This document shows, piece after piece, positions 20,905 through 32,366 of a stretch of DNA of 64,000 bases (its first letter is position 1; each line of letters begins with the position of its first letter). This stretch comes from Tritrichomonas musculus (Eukaryota; Parabasalia; Tritrichomonadida; Tritrichomonadidae). A model generated the notes under the pieces. It saw nothing but the letters and a program-made list of their open reading frames with translations, was not told the DNA's origin and made no database searches. The stretch lies in the NCBI GenBank assembly GCA_039105265.1, contig JAPFFF010000025.1:310001-374000 (forward strand), given 5' to 3'. A program made the position numbers and the translations under genes.

Positions 20905-21240
20905 AAAATTAGATAAAATATTTGTTGAAATTAGATAAAATATTTGTTGAAATGTAATAAAATATTTGTTGAAATGTCATAAAATATTTGTTGAAATGTA
21001 ATAAAATATTTGTTGAAATTAGATAAAATATTTGTTGAAATGTCATAAAATATTTGTTGAAATTAGATAAAATATTTGTTGAAATGTCATAAAATATTTG
21101 TTGAAATTAGATAAAATATTTGTTGAAATGGCATAAAATATTTGTTGAAATGTAATAAAATATTTGTTGAAATGTAATAAAATATTTGTTGAAATGTAAT
21201 AAAATATTTGTTGAAATGTAATAAAATATTTGTTGAAATT
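20905..21240. repeat. 22-bp minisatellite, block 2 of copy B (15 units)
   Basis: There are fifteen units of the same repeat against 13 in copy A. Triplets are TAG, GTA, GTC and GGC, ending with four or five GTA units in a row. Confidence 0.9.
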
Positions 21241-21870
21241 TGATGTAAATTTGGTTGGAATTCCATTATATATATGTTGATATTGCATAAATAATGTTTT
21301 GGAATGATATAAATTTATATTTCTAACAAGATAAAAAAAAAAAATAAAAATTTCATAAATATTGTTTCTGAAACTTCATAAAATAACTTATGAAATCATA
21401 TTAAATAACATTTTAAACTTGATTGTATAAAATATAATTAAAAAACCCTAGAATTTGTTTTTTGTTTTAATGAAAATTTTATTTTCAAAATCAATTAACC
21501 TATATTCACCTTATACGATAATTATTTTGTTAAAATTAAAAATACGAGAATATCTTCAATATTATTATCAAAAATTATCTGCTTTAAGAAGATTCACAAT
21601 AATTTTTTTTGATAAATTTCATTTGAATTAAATATCATTTCCAAAACGAGCTAAATTTGTCAATTGGATAGTTTTTTATCCCATTTATTCATTTTTTCGA
21701 TGCACGAATTTGAAACTTATAAATTTCATAATTCTGTTTCATCGATGAATAAAATTGACACTGCCACCAAAAGAGACACGAATATTATCAAAAACATTTG
21801 TAATTATAACTTCGATTAGATATAATTATAACTTCGAATAAAATTAAATGAATCTTTAAATGAGTCTTCA

Positions 21871-22472
21871 TAAAATGAAGAAACTTTTGAATCAAGTAAA
21901 TCATGCGAAACATCACTTGACTCTTCATTGAATGATGACATAAATGATTCAAATGAAGCAAGAGAAACTTCAATTGAATCTTCTTTAATTGAAGTTTCTC
22001 TTGCAATTAAAGAAGATTCAATTGTTTCGTCAATTAAATTCAACTAAAGATTGTGATGGAATTTGTATTTCACAAGATATTGACAAAACCATTTATTATT
22101 TGACGCTTTCCTCAAATCAAAACAATTCAGATGCACAATATCTTAATCAAGAAAATCAAATGCATTTTCTTTCGTATCATCATTGAATGTTAGCATTTCT
22201 GATTCAAATAAAGCACCATCCGAATCTTTACCAAATGAAGGAGCATATGATTCTATGCAAGTCCAGAATCATCTGCCTCATTAGAATCGAGTGATCTTTC
22301 TTTCGATTTCATCGACAAGCTAGCAATTCTCTATCCAGCAAGATTCATCTGACTCATCATCATTGTCCAATTCATCCTCTGATCCACTAGAGTTCAGCGA
22401 AGCATCTCCTGATTCTTCGCTCAGTGATAATGATGCTTCTAGTTCATTTTCAATAAGATAAGCACCACTCCG
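21871..22472 (+). pseudogene. Decayed Ser/Asp-rich coding remnant, copy B
   Basis: This is the counterpart of 6445-7162 without the MITE. It has the same acidic Ser-rich snippets in several frames, with small additional indels. No intact gene. Confidence 0.3.
21959..22024. repeat. Interleaved inverted repeats (a-b-a'-b'), copy B
   Basis: This has the same four segments as 6533-6598, all four arms unchanged, while nearby sequence carries substitutions. Confidence 0.85.
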
Positions 22473-22828
22473 CGCGAATCCTTTCCCTCTGACACCTTAT
22501 CATAGGACTACGCCAAACCTGGACATGTAAAAAAAAAGCGAAATTGACAAAAATATTGATAATGTCAGGCAGGTAGGTGGCAAGTGAAGACTCAGTTTCT
22601 TTATTCGAATCTTTAATATCTTTTTAAAATATAAATTATGGTATTTTCAATTGAATATTCAATGAAAGAAAGGAACCACATACAATAATTTGGACATAAA
22701 ACTCCATAGTAGCACCAAAAAGTGCTAAATTACAAATGACTTTCACCTCCTAGTTCGTTTATATAATCTCCACTTTCACACCAACTACATAAAAAACAAT
22801 TCATCTAGGAAGTTGCCTTTAGTATTCA

Positions 22829-23626
22829 TCATCCACAACTCTTGCGCAGCGAGAAGCATCGTCCAGCAGCTGCCTCTCCAGAAACGAGTAAAATTGGGAG
22901 TTCTTTTGGATAATTCTTGAACCAATCTTTGCTATTAACGTAATTAAGAAGGCTAAATAAATCACGATAGCCGTTTGAGGTGAAGACGAATCCGCATAAT
23001 GGATCTTCAATATATTTTCTAACTTCTTCTTCATCTTTTGTAAGCCAATCGTACTGAGTTTTCCCTTCAAACTTTATATTATAGCCACCAAATGCCATAT
23101 GATCAATGAATGAACTACGATGATGATCATCTTTGATTTTGCTTGTTACATTTGCAACGCCAACTCCAGCAGAAGCGCCTTTATTTGGTCCACTTGTCCC
23201 GCAAATTACGGCGCCAACAAGTTCTTTATAGTATTTAAAGGTAAATGCGCGACAAACAAAAGACCCCATAGAATGTCCAAAGAATATGTATGGTTTGTTT
23301 GGATTTTGTTGTTTTGCAATAACTAAAAGCTGATGACAATTTTCAACAAAGTTTTGCCAACCATCTTTATCACCGAAAAATCCCAGGTCATCAATGCTCT
23401 TAACACTTTTTCCATGGCCTATATGATCATTAATATAAACGGCAAATCCATTTTCAGCAAGTTTTTGAGCAAATTTTTCATATCGCTCTTTATGTTCTGC
23501 CATTCCATGAGCAATTTGGAAAACAACGCGTATTTGACTTTCTTCTTCTGGTTTATAACTAAGAGCTGAAATGTCAGCAAGACCGGAGACAGATGGGAAA
23601 GATATATCAGTTTTAATAATATTCAT
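22829..23626 (-). CDS. Alpha/beta hydrolase, C-terminally truncated, copy B
   Basis: This is 265 residues from ATG 23626, identical to the copy A protein except 'VKSIDDLG'. The nucleophile elbow 'GHSMGS' is present; the region of the catalytic Asp and His is replaced by the same short GC-richer tail. Probably inactive as a hydrolase. Confidence 0.8.
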   Translation of the reverse strand: MNIIKTDISFPSVSGLADISALSYKPEEESQIRVVFQIAHGMAEHKERYEKFAQKLAENGFAVYINDHIGHGKSVKSIDDLGFFGDKDGWQNFVENCHQLLVIAKQQNPNKPYIFFGHSMGSFVCRAFTFKYYKELVGAVICGTSGPNKGASAGVGVANVTSKIKDDHHRSSFIDHMAFGGYNIKFEGKTQYDWLTKDEEEVRKYIEDPLCGFVFTSNGYRDLFSLLNYVNSKDWFKNYPKELPILLVSGEAAAGRCFSLRKSCG

Positions 23627-24354
23627 CTATTATTGTGATATGAATAATTTATTTGTAAATTGATCTCAAAATTTTATATGAAAACTATTAAAAAGTTTTG
23701 AAATGAATTGTATTTTTAATCGGATACAATTAATCTATCAAATATTTCTTTCCATTTTTCTCCAAATATAGACATAGGTATTAAATAAAATATTGCTTTT
23801 ATCAATGAAATATGCTAGAGGTTTATTATATATATATAGAATATGTATTACTTATCAATATGTGATTTTTCTAATCTTAATGATAATCCTCATTTTTCAG
23901 ATATTTAATGATATTTTTGTTAAAAAATAGCTGGTGTCTCTTTTACAGAATGCATAAAATTATATTTCATATTAATTTACATATTAATAGCATGGAAACT
24001 ATATGTCTGCTATCAATTCAGCCATTCTTAATTTAATAAATTATGTACATAACGTTTTAAGATATTAATTTTTTTTTTAATGAAAAAGTATTATTTTTAT
24101 CTGAAAATATATATTGTTGACCAAATAAGATATTAATGTGAGAGGCTTTATTATTTGACCAAAACTGTTTGTCCACAAAATCTTCATTTGAGAATCTATC
24201 GCAAATTTATGTACAGTAGCTACAAAACAGAGCATGGCAACCATTTGCCTTATCATTACGTGCACTTTTTGATTCTTTCTTCCCAGAAAAGATCAATTTC
24301 TATTCACTCGATCCAAGTGATACAGAAAACAACGCAAAAGTTGCATCTCAAATC

Positions 24355-25065
24355 ATGAAAGATCTTAATCTTCCACTTTTGTTTGATTTGAATGATTTAC
24401 AAAGCCCAAAAATTGATGATAAAGCACTTCTTACACAATTAGCAGTTCTCAAAATTGCAATTGAAAATCTTAAATCATCACAAACAACAATTTCAAAATC
24501 AAGAACATTGATTCTTGATGATGAATTCGTTGCTCATAAAGAACCAGGAGATAATGTTCGTTATTCTGGAAGAAAATTCGGATTGTTCATGACATTGAAA
24601 GAAACAGATTACAAGAATGGTGAAAAGATTAATCCACAAACTGAACAAGCTATGTTTGGTGAAGATGTTCAACTTGCTCTCACATTGACAAATATTGAGA
24701 ATCCTTACTTGAATCCATCTGGAAGAATGCTCAACATGTCAAAGCCAAACATTAAAAATGATACAAATCAGCAATTCATTTTCGGTATGGATGAATGGAG
24801 CACTGTAATTGATTCAATCAAACAACAAGGAATGGTTTGGGACGTTGCAGATGAATTCAATCCAAATCCTCCTGCTGGAACAACATTCTATGTTTTCCCA
24901 TTCCATGGAAGGCATAATCAACACTTTATTTACAAGAAAGGTATGATTTATGCTCAACAAAATGGACATGTTGTTACTTATATCGGTGGTGATGAACCTC
25001 TTATTATGATGCCACAAACTAAAGCTCTCAAAGCAAGACAAACATTCAGAATTCAACTCCTTTAA
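24355..25065 (+). CDS. Calponin-homology plus beta-trefoil protein, 3' portion, copy B
   Basis: This is 236 residues, differing from copy A by Val for Phe in 'GMVWDVADEF' and a silent change. It has the same short CH end and complete trefoil-like C-terminus. The relic of the upstream CH domain (about 24150-24354) has the same stop as copy A. Confidence 0.6.
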   Translation: MKDLNLPLLFDLNDLQSPKIDDKALLTQLAVLKIAIENLKSSQTTISKSRTLILDDEFVAHKEPGDNVRYSGRKFGLFMTLKETDYKNGEKINPQTEQAMFGEDVQLALTLTNIENPYLNPSGRMLNMSKPNIKNDTNQQFIFGMDEWSTVIDSIKQQGMVWDVADEFNPNPPAGTTFYVFPFHGRHNQHFIYKKGMIYAQQNGHVVTYIGGDEPLIMMPQTKALKARQTFRIQLL

Positions 25066-25649
25066 ATATCTTTGGTGATATTAAGCTTTTTTTTTTTAAA
25101 AAAAAATTCGGTTAAATAATAGATTTAGATTAATATATAATTACATTGGAAATATCTTTATTTTATTTTAATCTAAAATATATTTTCTGATATAGAAAAC
25201 CTTATTTTTTGAATAAAAATATAAATCTGACAATTTTGGCAGAGTTAAAATTATAAATGATATATCGTCTAAAAATAATCGGTACGTCATCTAACTTTCT
25301 TTTGTTAATTTTATCATTTTTAATTTTTCATATGTCTTTCATATAATGAATATGAATAAGAATTAAACATCAAATGGATGATAAACTTTTTTTTTAATCA
25401 ATATGATTTGATTACAATCCGTTTTTATATACAAAAAGTTGATAAAACTCTATTCAAAAAGTGGATGTGAAAATAAAAAGATTTTTATTACTTAATGAGA
25501 TTTTTAATAAAATTATTGAGTAATATTTTGAATTTTATTTAGTATATCCTCATTGTATCTTAATGAATAAGAAAATCATATTTTTTAAAATGTCAGTAGA
25601 AATTTGAAAATCTGCCCATTTTTGACTTGAACATTTTATTTATTAATTA

Positions 25650-26765
25650 ATGAATTACGAAGAGTACATTGAAAAGATGTTAATCATCCAGCAAATAATT
25701 GAAAAATATATTGATATTGAAGAAGATGAGTATAGAGAAAATTATTATTTGACTAGCTTATTTACAAAAGAACAAATTCTTGAAGATCGTTCCTTATTAA
25801 AATCAATTCTATATATTTTATCAAAGATTACAAAAAATCATTATCATAATAGCCACTTCCAGTGTAAAATCCGTAAAATATTTCAATCAATTAAATCATA
25901 TATCATTTCAACATTTTCAAATTCAGAAATTTTTAATATATTTAAAAACCAAAAACTAATCCTCTTAATTCTCATCGAAGAAAAAATAATTTCCATTGAA
26001 TCATTTTTTCACTTCATTAGAAAAATAAAATACATTAATCTTCACTATCCAGAATTTTTTTATCCAGAAATTAAGAAATTTATTAATGAATCCATGATTC
26101 AGTATATTTTAAAAATACTTCCTCAAAATTATGAAGATTTGCGGGAAATTGGCGAAAATGAAGATTTTATATGCAAATTAATTAGAGAAGATTCAATTCA
26201 AGACTTCATTATTTTTATAAATAAAACAAATTATCCTCTTAATAGTCATATTAAGACATCAATTTTTGAGACAAATTCTTTTTTATTGAAAAAAGAGCCA
26301 ACAATAGTTGAATATGCAGCATTTTTTGGTTCTATTCAAATTTTGAATTATTTATTTCTTAAAAATGTTTCATTTTCACCATCTTTATGGCTTTATGGAA
26401 TTCATAGTAACAACCCAGAACTAATTGGTTTCCTTGAAGAAAAATGCATTAAACCAAAAGATGAAACATATGAAGAATGTCTTAAAGAATCTATAAAATG
26501 TCATCATAATGAAATTGCAGATTATTTTTTAAATAATTATATTAAAGAAATAGATCAAGACAACTTTGATAACAATATTTATTCATATGGCTTTCATTAT
26601 CGAAATTTTTTATATTTTCCCAAAAATCAAAACTATAAATTTATGTTTTATTATGCATGTCAATATGATTATTTTAATATTGTTAAAAATTTCTTAAATA
26701 ACAAAAATTTTGATATTAATGATGAAATAATTAAAGCATTATTATTGAATAATATTTTACTTTAA
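25650..26765 (+). CDS. DUF3447-type ankyrin protein, N-terminal half, copy B
   Basis: This is 371 residues, with Asn for Tyr in 'FLNNKNFDIND' relative to copy A. It ends at the same TAA and is followed by the same out-of-frame ankyrin repeat and BspA part. Confidence 0.75.
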   Translation: MNYEEYIEKMLIIQQIIEKYIDIEEDEYRENYYLTSLFTKEQILEDRSLLKSILYILSKITKNHYHNSHFQCKIRKIFQSIKSYIISTFSNSEIFNIFKNQKLILLILIEEKIISIESFFHFIRKIKYINLHYPEFFYPEIKKFINESMIQYILKILPQNYEDLREIGENEDFICKLIREDSIQDFIIFINKTNYPLNSHIKTSIFETNSFLLKKEPTIVEYAAFFGSIQILNYLFLKNVSFSPSLWLYGIHSNNPELIGFLEEKCIKPKDETYEECLKESIKCHHNEIADYFLNNYIKEIDQDNFDNNIYSYGFHYRNFLYFPKNQNYKFMFYYACQYDYFNIVKNFLNNKNFDINDEIIKALLLNNILL

Positions 26766-28696
26766 TTATTAATACAACTGCATTACGTCTTGCTGCAGAT
26801 AGAAATAATATTGAAATAATCAATCTTTTGTTTACAGATAACAGAATTCATATGAATCCAAAATGTTTTATGGGATGCAAAAAACTAAAACAAATTACAG
26901 TTCCAACATCAGTTACATTAATTAATGAATTTGCATTTAGTGAATGTTCATCATTAACTGAGATAATAATTCCAACATCAGTTACATCAATTGGTGAATT
27001 TGCATTTAGTGAATGTTCATCATTGGCAAAAATAATAATTCCAGCATCAATTATATCAATTGGTAAATTAGCATTCAATGAATGTTCAGGATTAACTGAA
27101 ATAGAAATTCCAGCATCTGTTACATCAATTAATAAAGGTGTATTCAATAAATGTTCATCATTAACAAAAATTACAATTCCAACATCGGTTACTTCAATTG
27201 GAGAATATGCATTTAATGCATGTTCATCTTTAATACAAATAATAATTCCAACATCAGTTACATCAATTGGAAAACATGCATTCATTGCTTGCACATCATT
27301 AAATGAGATATTAATTCCGACATCTGTTACATCAATTGGAATGGGTGCATTTATTGAATGCACATCATTAACCAAAATTACAATTCCATCATCAATTCCA
27401 TCAATTAATGCTCATATATTCAGTAATTGCACATCGTTAACAAAAATTACAATTCCAACATCAGTTGTATCAATCAATCATAGTGCATTCAATGCATGTA
27501 CATCTTTATCTGAGATAGTAATTCCAGCTACAGTTAAATCAATTGACGAGTTTGCATTTAATGAATGCCAATCATTATCTAAGATAATAATTCCACCATC
27601 AATTACATCAATTAAAAGATGTGCATTTGCAAATTGTTCATCGTTAACTGAGATAATAATTCCAACATCAGTCACATCAATTGATGATAATGCATTCGAT
27701 GGATGTAAATCATTAGTCAAAATAATAATTCCGACATCAGTTACATCAATTGGGAAATATGCATTTGAAGGATGCTCATCATTAACAAAAATTATAATTC
27801 CACCATCAATTACATTAATTGATGAACGCACATTTATTGGCTGTTCATCGTTAACTGAGATAATAATTCCAACATCAGTTAAATCAATTGGTAGTAATGC
27901 ATTCGGTGAATGCTCTTCATTAGCCGAAATAACAATTCCAACATCAGTTACATCAATTAGGATATATACATTCAGTGGATGTACATCATTGACTAAGATG
28001 ATAATTCCACCATCAGTCAAATCTATTGGTAAAAATGCATTCAATGAATGTGTATCATTAACCAAAATAATAATTCCTTCATCAGTTACATCAATTGGTG
28101 AATATGCATTTGAAAAATGTACATCATTAAATGAGATAATAATTCCATCATCAATTACATTAATTGATAAATATACATTCAAGAAATGTACATCATTAAC
28201 TAAAATATTAATTCCAACATCAGTTAAAACAATTGATGAATATGCATTTAGTGAATGTTCATCATTAACTGAAATAATAATTCCAACATCAGTTACATCA
28301 ATTGGCAAATACGCATTTAATAAATGCACATCATTAAAAAAAATTACAATTCCAACATTAGTAAATATAATTAATAAATATACTTTCAATGAATGCTCAG
28401 GATTAACGGAGATAATAATTCCAGCATCAATTACATCAATTGGTGAATATGCATTTAATGAGTGTTCATCATTAACTGAAATAATAATTCCAACATCAGT
28501 TACATCAATTGATGAATATGCGTTTAATAAATGCACATCATTAACAAAAATTAAAATTCCAAAATCAGTTAAATCAATTGATATATTTGTATTTCATGAA
28601 TGTTCATCATTATCTGAGATAATAATTCCAGCACCTCTTCTTAGTAGTAATTTTTACCTCCAAATTCCACCAAGTGCAAATGTTATTAAATATTAA
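26753..28696 (+). CDS. BspA-like leucine-rich repeat protein, C-terminal half, copy B
   Basis: The frame is open from 26753 with its first ATG after the ankyrin repeat. It differs from copy A by loss of exactly one 69-bp repeat unit near 26990 and by Pro for Thr in 'SSIPSINAHIF'. Otherwise the 23-residue repeats are the same in order. Confidence 0.75.
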   Translation, partial: YFTLIINTTALRLAADRNNIEIINLLFTDNRIHMNPKCFMGCKKLKQITVPTSVTLINEFAFSECSSLTEIIIPTSVTSIGEFAFSECSSLAKIIIPASIISIGKLAFNECSGLTEIEIPASVTSINKGVFNKCSSLTKITIPTSVTSIGEYAFNACSSLIQIIIPTSVTSIGKHAFIACTSLNEILIPTSVTSIGMGAFIECTSLTKITIPSSIPSINAHIFSNCTSLTKITIPTSVVSINHSAFNACTSLSEIVIPATVKSIDEFAFNECQSLSKIIIPPSITSIKRCAFANCSSLTEIIIPTSVTSIDDNAFDGCKSLVKIIIPTSVTSIGKYAFEGCSSLTKIIIPPSITLIDERTFIGCSSLTEIIIPTSVKSIGSNAFGECSSLAEITIPTSVTSIRIYTFSGCTSLTKMIIPPSVKSIGKNAFNECVSLTKIIIPSSVTSIGEYAFEKCTSLNEIIIPSSITLIDKYTFKKCTSLTKILIPTSVKTIDEYAFSECSSLTEIIIPTSVTSIGKYAFNKCTSLKKITIPTLVNIINKYTFNECSGLTEIIIPASITSIGEYAFNECSSLTEIIIPTSVTSIDEYAFNKCTSLTKIKIPKSVKSIDIFVFHECSSLSEIIIPAPLLSSNFYLQIPPSANVIKY

Positions 28697-29400
28697 TTGA
28701 TCATTAATTTTCATTTATCTTTTGTTTACGTTCTGTATAGAATCATTAAAGCCTTTTTTATTTGGATTCTTTAATTACAGAAAACTCTAATTAAATAGTG
28801 TTTTAAGATAATTCGTTAATTAATAACAGATGCTCCTCTTTAAAACTTCATTATTTATATAGATTTTTTTAAGAGAAATTCTCCGTTTTATCATTATTAT
28901 TATAAAATAAACAAGTATATAAGAGTTAAAAATTTTTTTCAAACAGATGCTAATTTTTTTATTCTTCGAAATTTGCTTATTTTAGAATATCAAATCGATA
29001 TATTTACAATATTTTCCTTTATGATGTAAATTTACATGCATATATCATTATTTCATTTTCTATGATTAATCTTTTTAGATAATTTTAGATAAATTATATA
29101 AAATTAATTTTATATAATAATATTTATTAATAAATATATAAAATTAAATTATGGATTTTATAATATATTTATCAAGATATTTATATTTCAAATTTTATAT
29201 TAAGTGACAATTAATCTCTCAAATTTTAAAAAAATAACGATTAATTAAATCAAATATTGAGAAATGAATGATTATTTTTTGAATTGATATTTAAACCCGC
29301 ATATTCAATATTTGATAAATATATTCAAAATATTACCTTTCAACTCAATTTCTAAAAACAATGATGATAAATTGCTGTCAGTTCATTAATAAAATATCAA

Positions 29401-29562
29401 ATGGAAAGAAAAAGTGAGCCATTATCAACAACAGAAATGTATGTCATCGTAATTAAAAAGTATGGTAATAAACAAGAAGGATTAGAAAACTGGAAAACAG
29501 ATTTATACAAATTTGTTACACCAAAATTCCATGATATGTTAAACTCATCAAATCTATTTTGA
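29401..29562 (+). pseudogene. Small protein of unknown family, 5' end only, copy B
   Basis: It starts at ATG 29401 and matches the first 50 residues of the copy at 14161 ('KYGNKQEGLENWKTDL'). It is then cut at the duplication boundary and ends within four codons ('NLF'). Confidence 0.65.
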
Positions 29563-29696
29563 TATGCGTTAATGACACATAATATATCATGGAATTCATT
29601 TCAACTCGATATTTATCTGTATAATAAAACAACAAAAAAATAATATAAAAAACTTTTTAATTCTTTATTAAAGAATTTAAATGACTGCACTAACTT

Positions 29697-30794
29697 TTAC
29701 TTCTTCTTTTTCCATTTACTTTTACTTTTTGATTTCATTTGTCTTTTACTTGGTTTATTGTTGCTAAATGGTTCAAGCATTTTTTGGTTAAGATAATAGA
29801 AGACGTTTTCGATATCTTCTTTTGAGTAATTTCTAATTTCGCACACGTTGCACTGAAAATGACGAATCAACTCATCCAGATCTTCATCTGAAATTGCATC
29901 TTCTTGTTTATCACTCTTGTAATTCAATACCAAAACGTATGGCTTTTTTTCAGTGTTAGATTTCTGAACTTCATCGAACAAAGACTTCAATTTTTCGAGC
30001 GATGTAAGTCCGACGTCGTAAATGAAAATCATTGCACAAATATCGTCCAAATCTGTTTTATTTTCAATATCGACGGTCACATTAATATAATTGCCATCGA
30101 TATATTCAACCTTAAAGAATGATTCACGAGCAATTGGTATCTTTCCTTTATGAAAGTCGCCCAACAAATAATTCAATGCAATTTTGGTCTTCGATTCCTC
30201 GTTCTCGCCATAGAGACCGATTGTCAGAAGTTCTTTCTTTTTCTCAGGCTCACTGCCACCACTCAGACCAAGCCTGACTGCTTTCAAAATCACTTCCTCA
30301 ACTTTCTTTTTCGATAATACATCGCACTCAAAGTAATCGTTGGCGAGGACTGTATTCATCATTTCTTCACCCATCTGTGTTGGAACTGGTTCCCATCCTT
30401 TTGACGTGTACTCGTCCCTGTGCTTGTCAAATTCATTCCTTTCCGTCATGAAGGTGCCAAGAAGTATGTATGGAGTGCCTGGGCAATGCTCTCTGATTTC
30501 CGGAACCCAAAATGTCTCGACGTCTTCGAGAGAAGTTGGGCTGATTAGAGCAAAAGTGACGATAAAAATGTCGGTTTGTGGATATGATAAAGGACGAAGT
30601 TTTTTGTAATCTTGTTGGCCAGAAGTGTCCCATAATTGCAAATTAACGGGTTGATCATCAACAATTATTTGTTTTTCATAATTGTCAAAAACAGTTGGAT
30701 TGTATTCATTTGCATCATCTGTAGCATAAGATATTAGAAGTTTCGTTTTTTCTGATATATCATCACCAACAACAACGCATTTAATATGCTTCAT
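29697..30794 (-). CDS. Rac-like tandem GTPase-fold protein with lost nucleotide-binding residues
   Basis: The start is taken as ATG 30794 because 'MKHIKCVVVGDD' then aligns residue for residue with Rac; an ATG at 30830 would add 12 residues. Domain 1 (1 to about 180) is clearly Rho/Rac family: 'YNPTVFDNY' with Thr35, 'LWDTSGQQDY' with Gly60/Gln61, 'RPLSYPQTDIF', 'FWVPEIREHCPGTPYILLGT'. However, Gly12 is Asp, Gly15 is Glu, and the TKLD base-recognition motif reads 'TFMT'. Domain 2 (about 200-340) is a second, very degenerate GTPase fold ('LTIGLYGENEESKTKIALN', later 'NYKSD'). The C-terminus is Lys-rich with no CAAX prenylation box. 365 residues against about 190 for a normal Rac. A non-hydrolysing or non-binding scaffold is inferred. 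Confidence 0.8.
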   Translation of the reverse strand: MKHIKCVVVGDDISEKTKLLISYATDDANEYNPTVFDNYEKQIIVDDQPVNLQLWDTSGQQDYKKLRPLSYPQTDIFIVTFALISPTSLEDVETFWVPEIREHCPGTPYILLGTFMTERNEFDKHRDEYTSKGWEPVPTQMGEEMMNTVLANDYFECDVLSKKKVEEVILKAVRLGLSGGSEPEKKKELLTIGLYGENEESKTKIALNYLLGDFHKGKIPIARESFFKVEYIDGNYINVTVDIENKTDLDDICAMIFIYDVGLTSLEKLKSLFDEVQKSNTEKKPYVLVLNYKSDKQEDAISDEDLDELIRHFQCNVCEIRNYSKEDIENVFYYLNQKMLEPFSNNKPSKRQMKSKSKSKWKKKK

Positions 30795-30839
30795 TAATTT
30801 TAAAAAAAGTTTAAAATGTAAACTATTCAAATTTTTTGA

Positions 30840-32340
30840 GGTTTATCGTAATTATATCTCGTTATTTTAATTATATCTTTTATATAATATTTATAAATTA
30901 AATTTATCTATAAAATAATATTCAATTGTTAAATTATTTTTCAAGACAAATATGAAATTATGTCAATTGATCATTGATTGAATGAAAGAAATTCATATTT
31001 GTTCGATTTGATTTACAAAATAAGGAGAAAATTCAGAAGATTTATATCTTTAAGTATAGTCCTATATTTTGTAAAAAAGATAATGGAAGTGAAAATCTAG
31101 GCTTGTTAAGTCTCGATTTTCGATATCGATAATTGATCCATTTTTCTGATATCAATATCAAATCAAAAAAATTATCTCTGATATCAATAAATGAAGCTGT
31201 ATATTTGTGATTTTAATTAATAATTATTAAATATAATTAGTATGAAAGAACGTAGGAAACTCTGGAAAATTTCTTAAAACTAATATATAATAAAGAGAAT
31301 CATATTATAATAATATTTTGTTATAAAACATATCATTTATTTTGCTTTGAATCTGAGATATTGTTAAAACAATTTTCAAAAATTGAGAGGAAATCCCATT
31401 CAATTTTTGTTGTAACTTGAAACAAACTTTTTTTCAAAATTGTGGCGTTTCAGATTCAAATTCTGATATATTATAATACAGATAATAAACTATTAATTAA
31501 TAAAATTTTTACTGAATGCCTGTAGGTGTGCGCATTTATTAGGTCAGCTTTTTTTAAAAAAAACGTAAAATCATAGAAAAACCACAAAAATCGACGCATC
31601 TCCGGATACAATGGTTAAGCTCTGATTTTTTTGTGATAATTATATTTATTACCAAATGATAATTATTTTTAAATGGTTATTATCTTAAAATGCCACTTTT
31701 TGACCAGTATATAAATATATTAAAAAAGGCACTTTTTTCAAATGAAAAATTAAATTTTCATCCGAAAAAATTTTCTAAATACGATTTTCTTATAGAACAT
31801 GTCTGCAAATCTGATTTTCTGCTATAACATATATGAGAATATAAAACTCGTTTTAACATATCATGCGCACTTAGTTACCTTTCACTTTGTCACTTTTTTT
31901 CTAATATACTATAGTGCAAATTAACATGCACCATGCATAACTTTGTTTCATACATATCTCTACACAAGCCATGGCTAAGTAAACATTTAATAGATAATAT
32001 ATGATTAACTATACATCCTAAATAATATATTTTCACGATATCTTTGAACTCTTTCTATACTATCTTTTTGGCATCATGTTATGAAATATCTTACTTTTTT
32101 TATTTTCTGACAGTTTACGAACGGTTAAACCCCCTATTTTATGTTGTAATTGGGCAGAAATTTTTGCCAGTTTAAAAATATATATATATAAATCTCATCA
32201 TAAATACAATTTTTATTATAACAATGATGGAATATATAATTAAATTTAACACCTTAAAATAAATATTTCGTTATAAATTAATAAATTAAAATGGAAATGA
32301 GAATAAATATGTTTTAAATTTTGAGAAACTCGACAAAATT
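30840..32340. other. Gene-poor AT-rich region with a transposon fragment
   Basis: No reading frame is supported. It contains the GATATC-rich fragment at about 31096-31200 and a 36-bp string at 32104-32140 that recurs inverted at 41836-41880. The rest is A/T-rich with no recognised RNA. Confidence 0.6.
31096..31200. mobile_element. Fragment related to the 478-bp TIR element at 62790
   Basis: 'taggcttgtt', then 'cgatatcgataattgat' and repeated 'gatatc' match the left 60-70 bases of the element at 62790 ('tagacttgtt', 'cgagatcgataattgat') with scattered changes. No right end is found, so it is a truncated relative. Confidence 0.55.
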
Positions 32341-32347
32341 TCATTTT
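32341..32347 (+). promoter_or_regulatory. Possible initiator element
   Basis: TCATTTT, matching the trichomonad Inr consensus TCA(C/T)(A/T), begins 26 bp before ATG 32367. Short leaders are the rule in trichomonads. In AT-rich DNA such a match is weak evidence. Confidence 0.3.
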
Positions 32348-32366
32348 TTCAATTTAATTTAGTGGA

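Larger units (their letters stand above)
15361..29551 (+). repeat. Tandem segmental duplication, copy B
   Basis: This is the second copy of the unit at 1-14311, same orientation. It ends inside the small gene at about 29551, where copy A continues with 'gtatagaagaacg' and copy B switches to unrelated sequence. By eye, mismatch is near 1% in the left part (15361-22740) and at the right end (29150-29551), but only about eight substitutions in the roughly 6 kb between about 22.75 and 28.75 kb. Confidence 0.95.
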
